From: Saprospiraceae bacterium
GTDB lineage: Bacteria; Bacteroidota; Bacteroidia; Chitinophagales; Saprospiraceae
Assembly (NCBI GenBank): GCA_017995875.1
Contig: JAGOIB010000017.1
Span: 2,095 to 28,320 of the forward strand
Length of the DNA stretch: 26,226 nt
Direction of reading: 5' to 3'
Shown: positions 13,263 through 23,900 of the stretch, one piece after another
Position numbering within the stretch: the first letter of the stretch is position 1
How the letters are laid out: each line of letters starts with the position of its first letter
The notes under the pieces: generated by a model
What the model was told of the DNA's origin: nothing
Seen by the model: only the letters and a program-made list of their open reading frames with translations
The model's database searches: none
Program-made: the position numbers and the translations under genes

Positions 13263-16200
13263 ATGCGAACAAGACTGCTTTTGCTATGCATATGTGTAGG
13301 GTCTTACCTATACAGTGTTGCACAACCTAATAATCCCTGTTCTGGCGCTATTCTTATTACGAACCTTGACGGTACGTGCCTTACAGGAAATGACAATACC
13401 GGAGCAACTGAGGATATTGGTCCCAGTTCATGTACGGTCGGAGCAAACGAAAACGTATGGTTTAGTTTCGTTGCCGACGGTGTAAGTGCCGAGATTGCTG
13501 TTAACAACGGTCCCGGAGTACCCGAAATCACAATCATAGAATTTCCAACTACGCCTTGTAATGCAGCAGATGCACAGGAAATAGATTGTATTAGTGGGAC
13601 TACACTTGTAGTTGATAATCTATTGGTAGTGGGCAACACCTATTATGTGATGGTGGCCTTCGATAATAATGCTGACGGAACGTTTGACATTTGTATAGAT
13701 AATCCTGCACCGGCCAGTAATGACAATTGTTTCACAGCGACCCCTCTTTTCAACCTTGATAATGCTTGTTTTAATTCCAGCAATGAATTTCCTTCTACGG
13801 ATGTGATTATTCCCGGTTGCTTTACCGGGTCTACCTATAATGTATGGTTTTCCTTTGTTGCACAAGGCGTGAGTCTTGATGTAAACGTTCCTGCAGGAGG
13901 ACCAGGCGTGAGTCAATTAGCCGTAATTGATTTTGCGACTAATTGTACAGCAGCTGGCGCGGTGGACCTTGGATGTGCAACAGGAACAAATCATATTATC
14001 CTTGACAATCAACTTGTCATAGGGGACACATACTATGTAGTGGTTGGGTTTCAAAACAGTGATTTCAACGGAAATGGAATCGGTGATTTTGACCTTTGTA
14101 TAGACAATCCTGTACCGGCCGTCAATGACGACTGCGATATGGCCATTGTGATTCCTACCAATGTATTAGATGACCCTACAACATGTTTCACTACGATAGC
14201 AGGCAACCCTCTTAATAATGACTGGCCGTCAACAGACATTGGAACTTTTGGTTGCTGGACAGGTGGTAACTACAATATCTGGTATTCATTTGTAGCACAG
14301 GGACCTGATCTTCAAGTCACTGTTGATCCCGATGCAGCTGGTATTGACCCACAAATAGCTTTAGTACAGTTTACAGGTACCCCATGTCAATTTGCCGGAG
14401 CACAACTACTTGATTGTGCCTATGCTTCCGTATTGGATTTCAATGATCAACTGGTGATAGGTAATACCTATTATATCGCTGTTGGTTTTGAAAATAATTC
14501 AGTGGGTGATTTTTGTATGAATGCTTTCAATCCTGAACCACCCCCAAATGATTTGCCTTGCGATGCCATAGCATTACCTACCGACAATGACTGTACAAAT
14601 GGAACGACTATCTATGCAAATCCTGAAGGCTATTTCGTTCCCGGAGCATGCCAGAATGCTACTGAAAATACTGTATGGTACACATTGACATTGGGCGATC
14701 CCGATAATGTAGGATTTAATATCGATTTTACCTTAGATGATGTTTTTCCACAAAGCCAGGTTTCAATCATTTTGTGGGAGACCGCGGATTGCAATCAGCC
14801 GGGAAACATTGTTTTCTTCGAATGCGGTGCTCCACCAACGGCAACGATTGAATGGGGGCCAGTTCAGCCGGGTATTACTTATCTGCTTTCTGTTACTACC
14901 CAGGAGATTACGGAGTCAGATTTTGAAATCTGTGTTGACGAAGTTCCACCTTGTTTCACTAATGATTTGTGTACAGAAGCAACAGTTATTCCGAATGTTC
15001 AATCGGATATGCCTTTCGTATGTGTGGATGGATGTAATCTTTTTGCTGATCCTGAAGCATTTAACAATGCTTGTGAAGTAGGTACTTTTCCAACTGTTTG
15101 GTTTCAGGTCCCGACAGACGGCAGTGCTACCTTGATGAATATCTTTGTGACGAGTACGGAATTTGATGCTCCTACTGTTACGTTGTTCCAGCAAGTAACA
15201 GATTGTAACTCTCTTATCCAGGTCCCAATGACTGCGGGTGATTTGCCTTGTGTGGTGGGATCAAATGGTGAGGCAGAAGCATTGGGAACTGATGTGGGGG
15301 CCAGCTCCATTTATTATATAGCGGTGAGTTCCCTCAATAATGTCGGTGGTGAATTTGAATTGTGTGTCAATACTATTTCACAGGCATCAGCTTGTGTCAC
15401 AAGTCAGAATATTGAAATAACGGCCAGGTCAGCAGGTGGTCCTCTTGAAGGTCCATTTTTCCCTGGTGAAACAGTAAGTGTGTGTATGAATGTCAATTCA
15501 TATACAGCTGCAGGTAATGGTTGCCAATGGTTCCAGGGATTAATTCCCAGGTTTGGAAACGGATGGGATCCATCTTCCTTTGATGCCAATGGACAACCTT
15601 TGAATGCAACAGTAAACGGAAATACAATCGGTGTTGCCGGTAATGGTTTATATGGCGCTTCTACCTGGGATTGGTTCACTTCTACTGACTATCACCACAA
15701 CAATGCATTTTATCAGATTGGTGACTTTGACGGTAATGGAACGGTTGAAATGTGCAATATTCTATATGATCCTCAATGTCCTAATTTAGGTGGTATCACC
15801 GGTGGATGTTGTGGCCCATGCTGGGGAACGCCCTGGGGAGACTACCTTCCGGGTGGATGGTTTGCGTATGGTATTAATGGTACTTGTGGGACACCAGGTC
15901 CACCCGTTGCATATGATTGGGGGGATGGTAATACATGCGGTGGTGGTATGGGTCCATGGGCTTTCTGTTTTGACCTTATCGTCAGACCTTATCCGGATTG
16001 TCTTGAAGATGCAAGTACAATGAATCTTTTACTTGGATTTACAACAACTGCTGATGGGGAAACAGGATCCTGGACTGGAGGTGCCAGTGTATGCGCCCTT
16101 GACCAACCAGCTTCAGTGACACTACCTATGTGTTGTACTGAACTGATGGAAGCACAAGAAGAGCTGGATCCTATATGTAGCAATCAATTGTTTCTCTATG

Positions 16201-19200
16201 TCATCGATGAACCTGGGGTAGATTATTGGCAGTGGACTGTCCAATCAGGAACTGTTACAGGTGCTCTGCCTGGATCAGGCGGACCAGGCTATGTCGTCAT
16301 TAATACATTGGTCAATGGAGGAACTGATTCAGAAATAGTAACCTATACATTCCTCGGTTTCGCAGGAGGAGCATGTCCTGTATTCCAAAAGGAAGTATCG
16401 ATAGAAGTATTCCCTGAGATCACCGCAACGATTGATCCATTGGTCATGTGCGCCACACCTACTACACCCTATGTGATCACCCCTAATGTGATGGGAGGTT
16501 CCGGAAATTATGAATATCTATGGGCACCCGGTGGTGAATCAACAGCAAGTATAACAATACCTAATCCGGTCAATGGAACTACATATACTGTCAGTATTAC
16601 AGATGAGGTTGGATGTTTTGGAACTGCTACGGTCACACTTGATGTGTATTCAACCTTTCCTGTTGATATAGTAGCTCCGATTGTAGAACAATGTTTGCAG
16701 GACGGTCCACTTTCATTGGAAGCCACTGCCACAGGCGGTATAGATCCATATGATTTTGAATGGATGTTCCCGGATGGTTCCGGTTCAATGAGTGATCAAA
16801 TCATGACTGATCAGTCAGGACAACATATTGTCACCGTGACGGATAATGAAGGTTGTATCGGAAAGGATTCAGTGATTATCACCTTTAATGAGACACCTGA
16901 AGTATATGTTGACGCAGTCAATGGTGTCTTAGCCATATGTCAAGGTCAGTCTACTGAGTTAGCCGGTGTTGCCTCGCTTGGTGAGCCTCCTTATTTATAT
17001 GAATGGAATACACCTGGTGGTTTGGAATCAGGTAAAAATATTCAGGCATCCATACCTGGATTTTATACAGTAACGGTTACGGATGCAAATGGATGTACCA
17101 ATAGCGCTGAACTCGAAATCGAATCTCAGCCTACGCCCGTTCCTGAACTGGGACCAGATATTCTGGTTTGTAATTTTGATGATCCGGTTGAGTTGACTGT
17201 GACGCCGGATTTTGAAGATTATGCATGGTCTGTGGGTCCCGCTGCCGATGGTCAACAAACAATTGGCGTATCATTAGCAGGCACCTATACGGTTACAGTT
17301 ACCAATGAATTTGGATGTACAGGAGAGATATCGGTAGATGTGGGATTATTTCCACAACCTGTATTCAACCTTACAGATACTTTTGAAATATGTCCCGGGA
17401 ATTGCGTAACCATTGACGCAGATGCGTATGGAGGACCCTGGAACATTATTCAATGGGATCAATGTCCAGGTTGTAGCAATGAATTTGATGTTTGTAGCGA
17501 TGGCGAATACCAGGTAACCGTTTATGATGATAATAATTGTTCTGCTTACCAGGAATTTACTGTCTTAGAAACTGCTACACTCAGCCCTGGACTGACAGGT
17601 GACAATATCATTTGTACAGGGGAAACAATTACCCTTTCCGCTGCACCTGGATTTACATCCTACCTGTGGTCAGCCAATGCAGGTAGTGCCGTCACTCCAT
17701 CTGTAAATGTAACAGCCCCGGGTACATACATTGTTACAGTTGGTGATAATACCGGCTGTACCGGTTCAGATAGCATTACAATCACCTCCGCTGATTTTAT
17801 TGCAGCTATTACCGGACCTACCTCAATTTGTGCAGGTGTACAAACAACTATTGACGCAGGAGCAGGATTTACTTCGTATATCTGGAGTACAACGGCTGTC
17901 ACACAGACTATAACCGTTGAAGAGGGAACCTATACGGTGACGGTCACCAACAGTAATGGCTGTACTTCGACAGCCAGTCACACTATCGTAGAAACTCCTT
18001 TTGTTCCTTCCATAACTGGAGACACAACTATTTGTCAGACAGGTGAATCTACCACGCTCAATGCCGGAGGGCCATACGCCAGTTATTTGTGGTCCGCCAA
18101 TGCGGGTTCAGCTGTGACACAGACGATCACTACTTCCACATCAGGTTTGTATACAGTCACTGTTGTCGATGGCGTTGGTTGTGTCGGTAATGCTGCATTC
18201 ACAGTAACAAATCATCCTGTACCATTTGTCGCCATCAGTGGTTCTCCTGATTTTTGTGTTGGGGGTAATACACAGATGACAGCTACAGCCGGGTACACAT
18301 ATGTTTGGAGTACTACAGAAACTACACCAACCATTACAATCAATACAGCCGGCCCTTATGCGGTTACTATAACAGATGCCAATGGTTGTACGAACAGCGC
18401 TGTTACTACGGTTAATAATCCTTACCAGGAAACTGTGCAGATCAATGGTACATTGACATTCTGTCCTGGTGATCAGGCAACACTGGCTGTTCCTCCGGGA
18501 TATGCTTCTGTATTGTGGTCAACTGGTGAATCGACAGATCAGATCATTGTAACGGTAGAAGATACATTCTCAGTGATCGTTATCGATCCTTCCGGTTGTA
18601 TCGCTTATGATACAGTGATTACGCAGGCTAATTCTACATTGAGTCCAACGATCACCGGTGATTCAACCATTTGTGATGCAGGAGCAGCTGTCTTAGATGC
18701 AGGTGCAGGATATGATAATTATGTATGGAGTGGTGGATTAGGTACAGGCCAGACAGCTACAGTAAATGCACCTGGCAATTACTCAGTAACGGTAAGCAGT
18801 AATGCAGGATGTATAGGTAATGATGATTTTGATGTTGTTCAATTTACTTCACCTTTCGCTACTGTGACGCCAACGGCTTCTGCTTGTGATGTTCAGGAAC
18901 CAGGGGGACCTTCAACATCCATCAATTTCAATGCACTTGTTACCGGCGGTGATCAGACAGGTACCTGGGTTCAAAATTCAGGTCCATCTACAGTCAACCT
19001 GAGTAATACTGCCAACGTCAATTTCAATGGGTTGAATGCGGGTACATATACATTTACCTATACAACTGCATCCGCTACTGCACCATGTACTGATAAACCC
19101 TACCCACTGACTGTAACGATCACATCATGTGCATGTCCTCCAGTTGATCTTGGGGTTGCTCCTGATCTTTGTAACGATCTTGGATCTATAAGCCTGGGTA

Positions 19201-20717
19201 CTTTAGTATTGCCACAAACAGCATCCGGTGGAACATGGACAGTCATTAACGAACCTCCGGGATCAAATCCTGCAGTGATTGTTGCTCCGGATATATTTGA
19301 AGCTAATGGCGCAGATCCTGGCGTATACACATTACAGTATGAATTGTCAGGACTTGCTTCGTATTGTGATCCTAATTCTACACTAACCATCAATGTACTC
19401 CGCACACCTGTAGCAGGTGTAGCATCCTCACCGCTTGATTATTGCTTTGGCGAAAATCAGGTTGTGACCCTCGCTTCATTATTAACAGGTGAAGATGCAG
19501 GTGGTATATGGAATGAATCATCGCAATTTCCTAGCACAGGTGGTGCATTTAACAGCACAAACGGTACATTCAATATTGCAGCACAAGCTCCGGGTACCTA
19601 TACATTTGATTACGTGATTATGGGTTCTGGTCCTTGTCCTGATGATATGGCGACCGTTGAAGTTGTCATTGAAGCTAATCCGGTTGCGGATGCTGGTGTA
19701 ACGGCTACGTTGGATTGTACGCAATCTACAGCACCACTTGGTGGTAGTGGAACAAGTACCGGACCTAACTTCAGTTATTTATGGACGACCATAGGTGGAA
19801 CGCTTTCAGCTACTGATATTCCAAATCCTGTTGCATCAGGTGCAGGGACGTATACGCTTTTAGTAACAAACGAACTCACAGGTTGCTCAGCAACAGATCA
19901 GGTTGTAATCGATCAGATAGGTGATTTCCCTACAGATATGGTATTGCTGGTACAGTCTCCTGATTGTGAAGGAGATCCTCCAGGGTCAGCCCAGGTATCT
20001 TCTGTAGTGGGAGGTATCAGTCCATATTCCTATTCATTGAACAATGCACCTCCGGTAGCTTCTCCTGTATTCAATAATTTATCTCCCGGTCATTATTCAC
20101 TGGAAGTAACCGATGCTACAGGTTGTAAGCTTACAGATACATTTACGATCTATCCTCTGGTTGTTGTGGATTTATCCATTGTCAATTATGTGAACGGTAA
20201 TTTTGTATTCAACCTTGGCGATACGATTACACTGAGCTATCTATACTCAGGTTCTTCATCTATTCCTGATTCCTCTGTATGGAAATTGGGTGATACTGTG
20301 ATTTGTACCAACTGTCCGGTATTGCAGTTAGAAGCATATCTCGGAGGTACAATTACACTCGAAGCGTATGATATCAGAGGTTGTTATATCGAGCAATCGA
20401 TTACATTCCAGGTTGTCCGTAAGCGTGATGTATATGTCCCTAATGTATTTAGTCCTAACGGTGATAACCTGAATGATGTCTTCACGCTGTTTACAGATGC
20501 GGATGTCACAGAGATTACAGTTCTGGAAGTGTATGACCGATGGGGAGATCTTGTGTACAAGCGGGAAAAATTCCCACCAAATGATCCTACAATAGGATGG
20601 GATGGTAAGTTTGCCGGCGAAGACCTGAACCCTGGAGTGTATGTATACCGAATGGAAATACTTTACGGTGATGGACTGAAAGATAACCTTGCCGGAGATG
20701 TCACGATCATCCGATAA
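13263..20717 (+). CDS. giant modular T9SS-secreted surface protein (adhesin-like), type B sorting domain
   Basis: 2484 aa. The order of parts is as follows. Signal peptide (about 1-21, MRTRLLLLCICVGSYLYSVA). Five PPC-like repeats of about 135-140 aa, starting near 23, 152, 286, 428 and 566, each opening N-D-x-C-x-x-A and containing NVWFSFVA and L(V/I)GxTYYxxVxF. A Trp/Gly/Cys-rich domain (about 708-955) of no family I can name. A PKD-like domain (about 956-1050). Eleven Ig/PKD-like repeats of about 73 aa (1052-1860), each with ICxG near the start and YTVTVTxxxGC near the end. Three longer beta domains (about 1860-2137). A PKD unit, a SprB-like repeat (about 2223-2305), a CxxC stalk, and the T9SS type B CTD (about 2388-2484; VPNVFSPNGDNLNDVF, YDRWGDLVY, GWDGKFAGEDLNPGVYVY). 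The two cysteines per repeat suggest disulphides. It is exported by T9SS to the cell surface, probably for adhesion or gliding; no enzyme domain was seen. Confidence 0.9.
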   Translation: MRTRLLLLCICVGSYLYSVAQPNNPCSGAILITNLDGTCLTGNDNTGATEDIGPSSCTVGANENVWFSFVADGVSAEIAVNNGPGVPEITIIEFPTTPCNAADAQEIDCISGTTLVVDNLLVVGNTYYVMVAFDNNADGTFDICIDNPAPASNDNCFTATPLFNLDNACFNSSNEFPSTDVIIPGCFTGSTYNVWFSFVAQGVSLDVNVPAGGPGVSQLAVIDFATNCTAAGAVDLGCATGTNHIILDNQLVIGDTYYVVVGFQNSDFNGNGIGDFDLCIDNPVPAVNDDCDMAIVIPTNVLDDPTTCFTTIAGNPLNNDWPSTDIGTFGCWTGGNYNIWYSFVAQGPDLQVTVDPDAAGIDPQIALVQFTGTPCQFAGAQLLDCAYASVLDFNDQLVIGNTYYIAVGFENNSVGDFCMNAFNPEPPPNDLPCDAIALPTDNDCTNGTTIYANPEGYFVPGACQNATENTVWYTLTLGDPDNVGFNIDFTLDDVFPQSQVSIILWETADCNQPGNIVFFECGAPPTATIEWGPVQPGITYLLSVTTQEITESDFEICVDEVPPCFTNDLCTEATVIPNVQSDMPFVCVDGCNLFADPEAFNNACEVGTFPTVWFQVPTDGSATLMNIFVTSTEFDAPTVTLFQQVTDCNSLIQVPMTAGDLPCVVGSNGEAEALGTDVGASSIYYIAVSSLNNVGGEFELCVNTISQASACVTSQNIEITARSAGGPLEGPFFPGETVSVCMNVNSYTAAGNGCQWFQGLIPRFGNGWDPSSFDANGQPLNATVNGNTIGVAGNGLYGASTWDWFTSTDYHHNNAFYQIGDFDGNGTVEMCNILYDPQCPNLGGITGGCCGPCWGTPWGDYLPGGWFAYGINGTCGTPGPPVAYDWGDGNTCGGGMGPWAFCFDLIVRPYPDCLEDASTMNLLLGFTTTADGETGSWTGGASVCALDQPASVTLPMCCTELMEAQEELDPICSNQLFLYVIDEPGVDYWQWTVQSGTVTGALPGSGGPGYVVINTLVNGGTDSEIVTYTFLGFAGGACPVFQKEVSIEVFPEITATIDPLVMCATPTTPYVITPNVMGGSGNYEYLWAPGGESTASITIPNPVNGTTYTVSITDEVGCFGTATVTLDVYSTFPVDIVAPIVEQCLQDGPLSLEATATGGIDPYDFEWMFPDGSGSMSDQIMTDQSGQHIVTVTDNEGCIGKDSVIITFNETPEVYVDAVNGVLAICQGQSTELAGVASLGEPPYLYEWNTPGGLESGKNIQASIPGFYTVTVTDANGCTNSAELEIESQPTPVPELGPDILVCNFDDPVELTVTPDFEDYAWSVGPAADGQQTIGVSLAGTYTVTVTNEFGCTGEISVDVGLFPQPVFNLTDTFEICPGNCVTIDADAYGGPWNIIQWDQCPGCSNEFDVCSDGEYQVTVYDDNNCSAYQEFTVLETATLSPGLTGDNIICTGETITLSAAPGFTSYLWSANAGSAVTPSVNVTAPGTYIVTVGDNTGCTGSDSITITSADFIAAITGPTSICAGVQTTIDAGAGFTSYIWSTTAVTQTITVEEGTYTVTVTNSNGCTSTASHTIVETPFVPSITGDTTICQTGESTTLNAGGPYASYLWSANAGSAVTQTITTSTSGLYTVTVVDGVGCVGNAAFTVTNHPVPFVAISGSPDFCVGGNTQMTATAGYTYVWSTTETTPTITINTAGPYAVTITDANGCTNSAVTTVNNPYQETVQINGTLTFCPGDQATLAVPPGYASVLWSTGESTDQIIVTVEDTFSVIVIDPSGCIAYDTVITQANSTLSPTITGDSTICDAGAAVLDAGAGYDNYVWSGGLGTGQTATVNAPGNYSVTVSSNAGCIGNDDFDVVQFTSPFATVTPTASACDVQEPGGPSTSINFNALVTGGDQTGTWVQNSGPSTVNLSNTANVNFNGLNAGTYTFTYTTASATAPCTDKPYPLTVTITSCACPPVDLGVAPDLCNDLGSISLGTLVLPQTASGGTWTVINEPPGSNPAVIVAPDIFEANGADPGVYTLQYELSGLASYCDPNSTLTINVLRTPVAGVASSPLDYCFGENQVVTLASLLTGEDAGGIWNESSQFPSTGGAFNSTNGTFNIAAQAPGTYTFDYVIMGSGPCPDDMATVEVVIEANPVADAGVTATLDCTQSTAPLGGSGTSTGPNFSYLWTTIGGTLSATDIPNPVASGAGTYTLLVTNELTGCSATDQVVIDQIGDFPTDMVLLVQSPDCEGDPPGSAQVSSVVGGISPYSYSLNNAPPVASPVFNNLSPGHYSLEVTDATGCKLTDTFTIYPLVVVDLSIVNYVNGNFVFNLGDTITLSYLYSGSSSIPDSSVWKLGDTVICTNCPVLQLEAYLGGTITLEAYDIRGCYIEQSITFQVVRKRDVYVPNVFSPNGDNLNDVFTLFTDADVTEITVLEVYDRWGDLVYKREKFPPNDPTIGWDGKFAGEDLNPGVYVYRMEILYGDGLKDNLAGDVTIIR

Positions 20718-20790
20718 AATAGAATAACCGGAATCAAGTTTCGATGTATTGATTCCATAAAGATTTTACTTGCCCATTTCTCTTGTTTTC

Positions 20791-20823
20791 AGAGCCCTCC
20801 TCACAAATTGGAGGGCTCTTTTT
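20791..20823 (+). terminator. intrinsic terminator after first adhesin
   Basis: A perfect 10-bp stem AGAGCCCTCC (20791-20800) / GGAGGGCTCT (20810-20819) with a nine-base loop is followed by T5. It lies 74 bases after the stop codon. It is the clearest intrinsic terminator in the window and separates the first two adhesin genes. Confidence 0.9.
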
Positions 20824-20907
20824 CGGAAAGGGAAATTATTATCAAACTATTGCCTCTCACCCCGGGATCATTGTTAGATAACAACACACGTTAAGTAAAA
20901 CCATGGA

Positions 20908-23900
20908 ATGCCGGTAAAACCTAAAATAAAGTTTGATGTAAACCATAAAGCAAAATGTTTGCTGCAAGGGTTGTTGACGTTACTCTGCTTAATTTCAATA
21001 TCCTCAGATGGGTTCAGCCAATGTACATTAATGTCCGCTGTGCCCATTCCTGACAATGATAGTATAACTATTCAATTTTCTGTTTCAGGTTTACTAGACA
21101 ATAATCTGTCAAGTCCAACGCAAGGTATTTGTGGTGTGGAAATAGATTTCATGCATGAATTCATCGGTGATCTCACGATATCGCTCGTTTCTCCTGCAGG
21201 CACCATTGTGCAATTGATTGGACCAGCCACTACTACTTCATTTACGAATCTTTCCAGATGGAATATTGATTTTGTACCATGTGGGACAACTGCAGCTCCT
21301 GATCCCGGTTTCGCCGATATATGGGATAACGACCAGGCATGGCAAGCGATAACCCCATACACGGGTACATATCATCCGTATTCAGGCTGCTTTGAAGATT
21401 TTAATACAGGATCTGCAAATGGTGTCTGGCAAATCATCGTCGGTGACCATGACCAATTTCAGATTGGCTCCATTGCAAGTATCACACTTATTTTCTGTAA
21501 TCCACAAGGCCTCAATTGTACGGAGTGCAATCCGAATGCAGGAATATTGAGCCCGTCCTCTTTCAATGTTTGTTCCGGAGAAAATATTCAATCATCTGAT
21601 ATCACTGTCAATTTTGGAAGTAATACTCCATCGCCTTCTGTCTATGCATATGAGTATCTTCTGGTATCGGGCAATACGATCATCCAGAATGGCTCATCTT
21701 TTTCAGCTATACCTCCAGTCGGCACATATTCAATTTGCGGTATTAGTTATATCCTTTCCGATACAACTCCGGTATATAGTTTATTTTCAAATGGTGATTA
21801 TAATGCTTTAGTACAAGCGGTTTCCAATGGGGTAGTATGTGCTGACCTGACAGATGCATGCATTTCCGTTTCAGTTACAGCTCAACCTGATACCATCGAT
21901 GTGACAAGTAATTTGTGTAATGGAGAAGTTTTTTCCTATGGCGGACAAAATTATACGACCGATGGGATTTATTATCAGACCCATGATGGGCCTGGATTGT
22001 GTGATACCATTATTGAAATTCGGATCATTGCCAGAGTTCTAAATGTTATGGTTGATGTGCCTGATACCTTGACATGCGGTAACGGATCTGTTGATCTCCA
22101 GGCCACCGCAAGCGGATCGGGTGGACCATTTACGTACCAGTGGTCCACACAAGTTGGCAATATTATTTCTCCTCCAAATGGTTCTAACATTTCAGTAGAT
22201 CAGGCGGGACAGTATTTTGTTGACGTTTCAGATGGTGTATGTGATGGAACAGGAAGTGTATTTGTTCAGGCAGATCAGGGATATCCTCAGATATTTGTAG
22301 ATGGTGGCACTATCACCTGTAATCAACCAACCGTGTCACTCACTCCAATTTTTATTCCATCCGACGGCACTGTACTTTGGACAGGTCCTCTCGGATTTAT
22401 CTCATCTCAACCTAATATCATTGTGTCGGTACCTGGGACCTATGTGCTGAATGTCACCAATACAAATGGATGTTCTACCACAAGGCCCATAGATATCCCG
22501 GTTGATACTGCAACCATACCTGTGGATATCATCATATATGGTAAGGATTGTCAAAGTCAAACAGTGGCTGTAAGTAATACTTTTCCGGACCGGTTGGTTG
22601 CATGGAACTGGACCGGACCAAATAATTTTTTCTCCAATTATTACAGGCCAACACTTACGGATCCCGGACTATATACATTGGTTGGAACGTTCCCGAATGG
22701 TTGTACAAGAACCGCTACGTTTTTATTCAATGAGGATTTCCAGATCCCGGATATAGCAGTATCACCAACAGATACGCTCAATTGCAATGAAGTGATTTCA
22801 TTGACAGTATCCTCCATGACACCTGGCGTATCCTTTTCCTGGAATGGACCGCAGGGAAATCTTGGAAGTCAGACAATGATACAAATAGGTCAGGAAGGAA
22901 TCTATACGGCAACCGTTTTCGCTCCAAACGGATGTTATAATCAAGCGGATATTATCATTGAAAGGGGAAGTGACATATTTGATTATCAGCTTGTATTGGA
23001 TACACTTGATTGCAAAACGGATACTGTCATTGTCGGAGTGATTTCTCAAGATGCTGACATATTCCAATGGATAAATTATTCAGGAAATGATGCAGACCAA
23101 TCTTTGATCAGTACCGGGGATCCGGGATTATTTATGGTCATGATGACGGATACGAATACAGGATGTATCCTGCTGGCAGAAGTTCCTGTGACGGCCGATT
23201 ACCGAACTCCATCGTTTGGGTACACTACAGATACTATTACTTGCCTGGATCAGGTTGCCGAATTGCAATTCATCCCTTATCCAGGTTTTGTTTATTCACA
23301 AGTGTATTGGGAATTACCTGATATGTCTGTTGTCCAGGGGCCAACACTTATGTCGGGACAATCCGGTGAGCATCGGTTGTATGCCATAAGTCCATCTGGT
23401 TGTATTGGCATTTTGTATATCCATATCCCTTATGACACGATCCCACCATTTGTCATCTTTGAATCGGATACACTTACTTGTCTCGATACTACGCAGATTA
23501 TTTCACAATCACTGGATTCCATTACGATGTATCAGTGGAGTGGTCCAGGAATTATAAGTATCAATGAATCTATTATTACACTGGATCAACCAGGATATTA
23601 TCACCTCTCAGCTTTCGGGTTAAATGGGTGTCCCGCTGAGTATGATATATTGGTGGACAGTAATTTTGTGACCCCATCATTTGTTTTGCAGGCAGATTCA
23701 TTGCGATGTGACCGTCCGGCCACACTTCAGGCAGCATCTGCTGATTCGATTGTATCTTATAGTTGGTTTGACCCCACTGGCCAATTGCTTTCAAATGATT
23801 CTATACTGATGGTGAATCTGCCGGGACAATATACGTTTGAAATACAAGGAGCTAATCGTTGTGTGGCCTTCGACACGGTTGTTCTCAGGCCCCTTCAGTT

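Noticed and set aside
13081..13299. 72-aa open frame before the giant adhesin
   Set aside because: It is A/T-rich, has no recognisable motif and runs into the adhesin signal peptide in another frame; more likely leader DNA.
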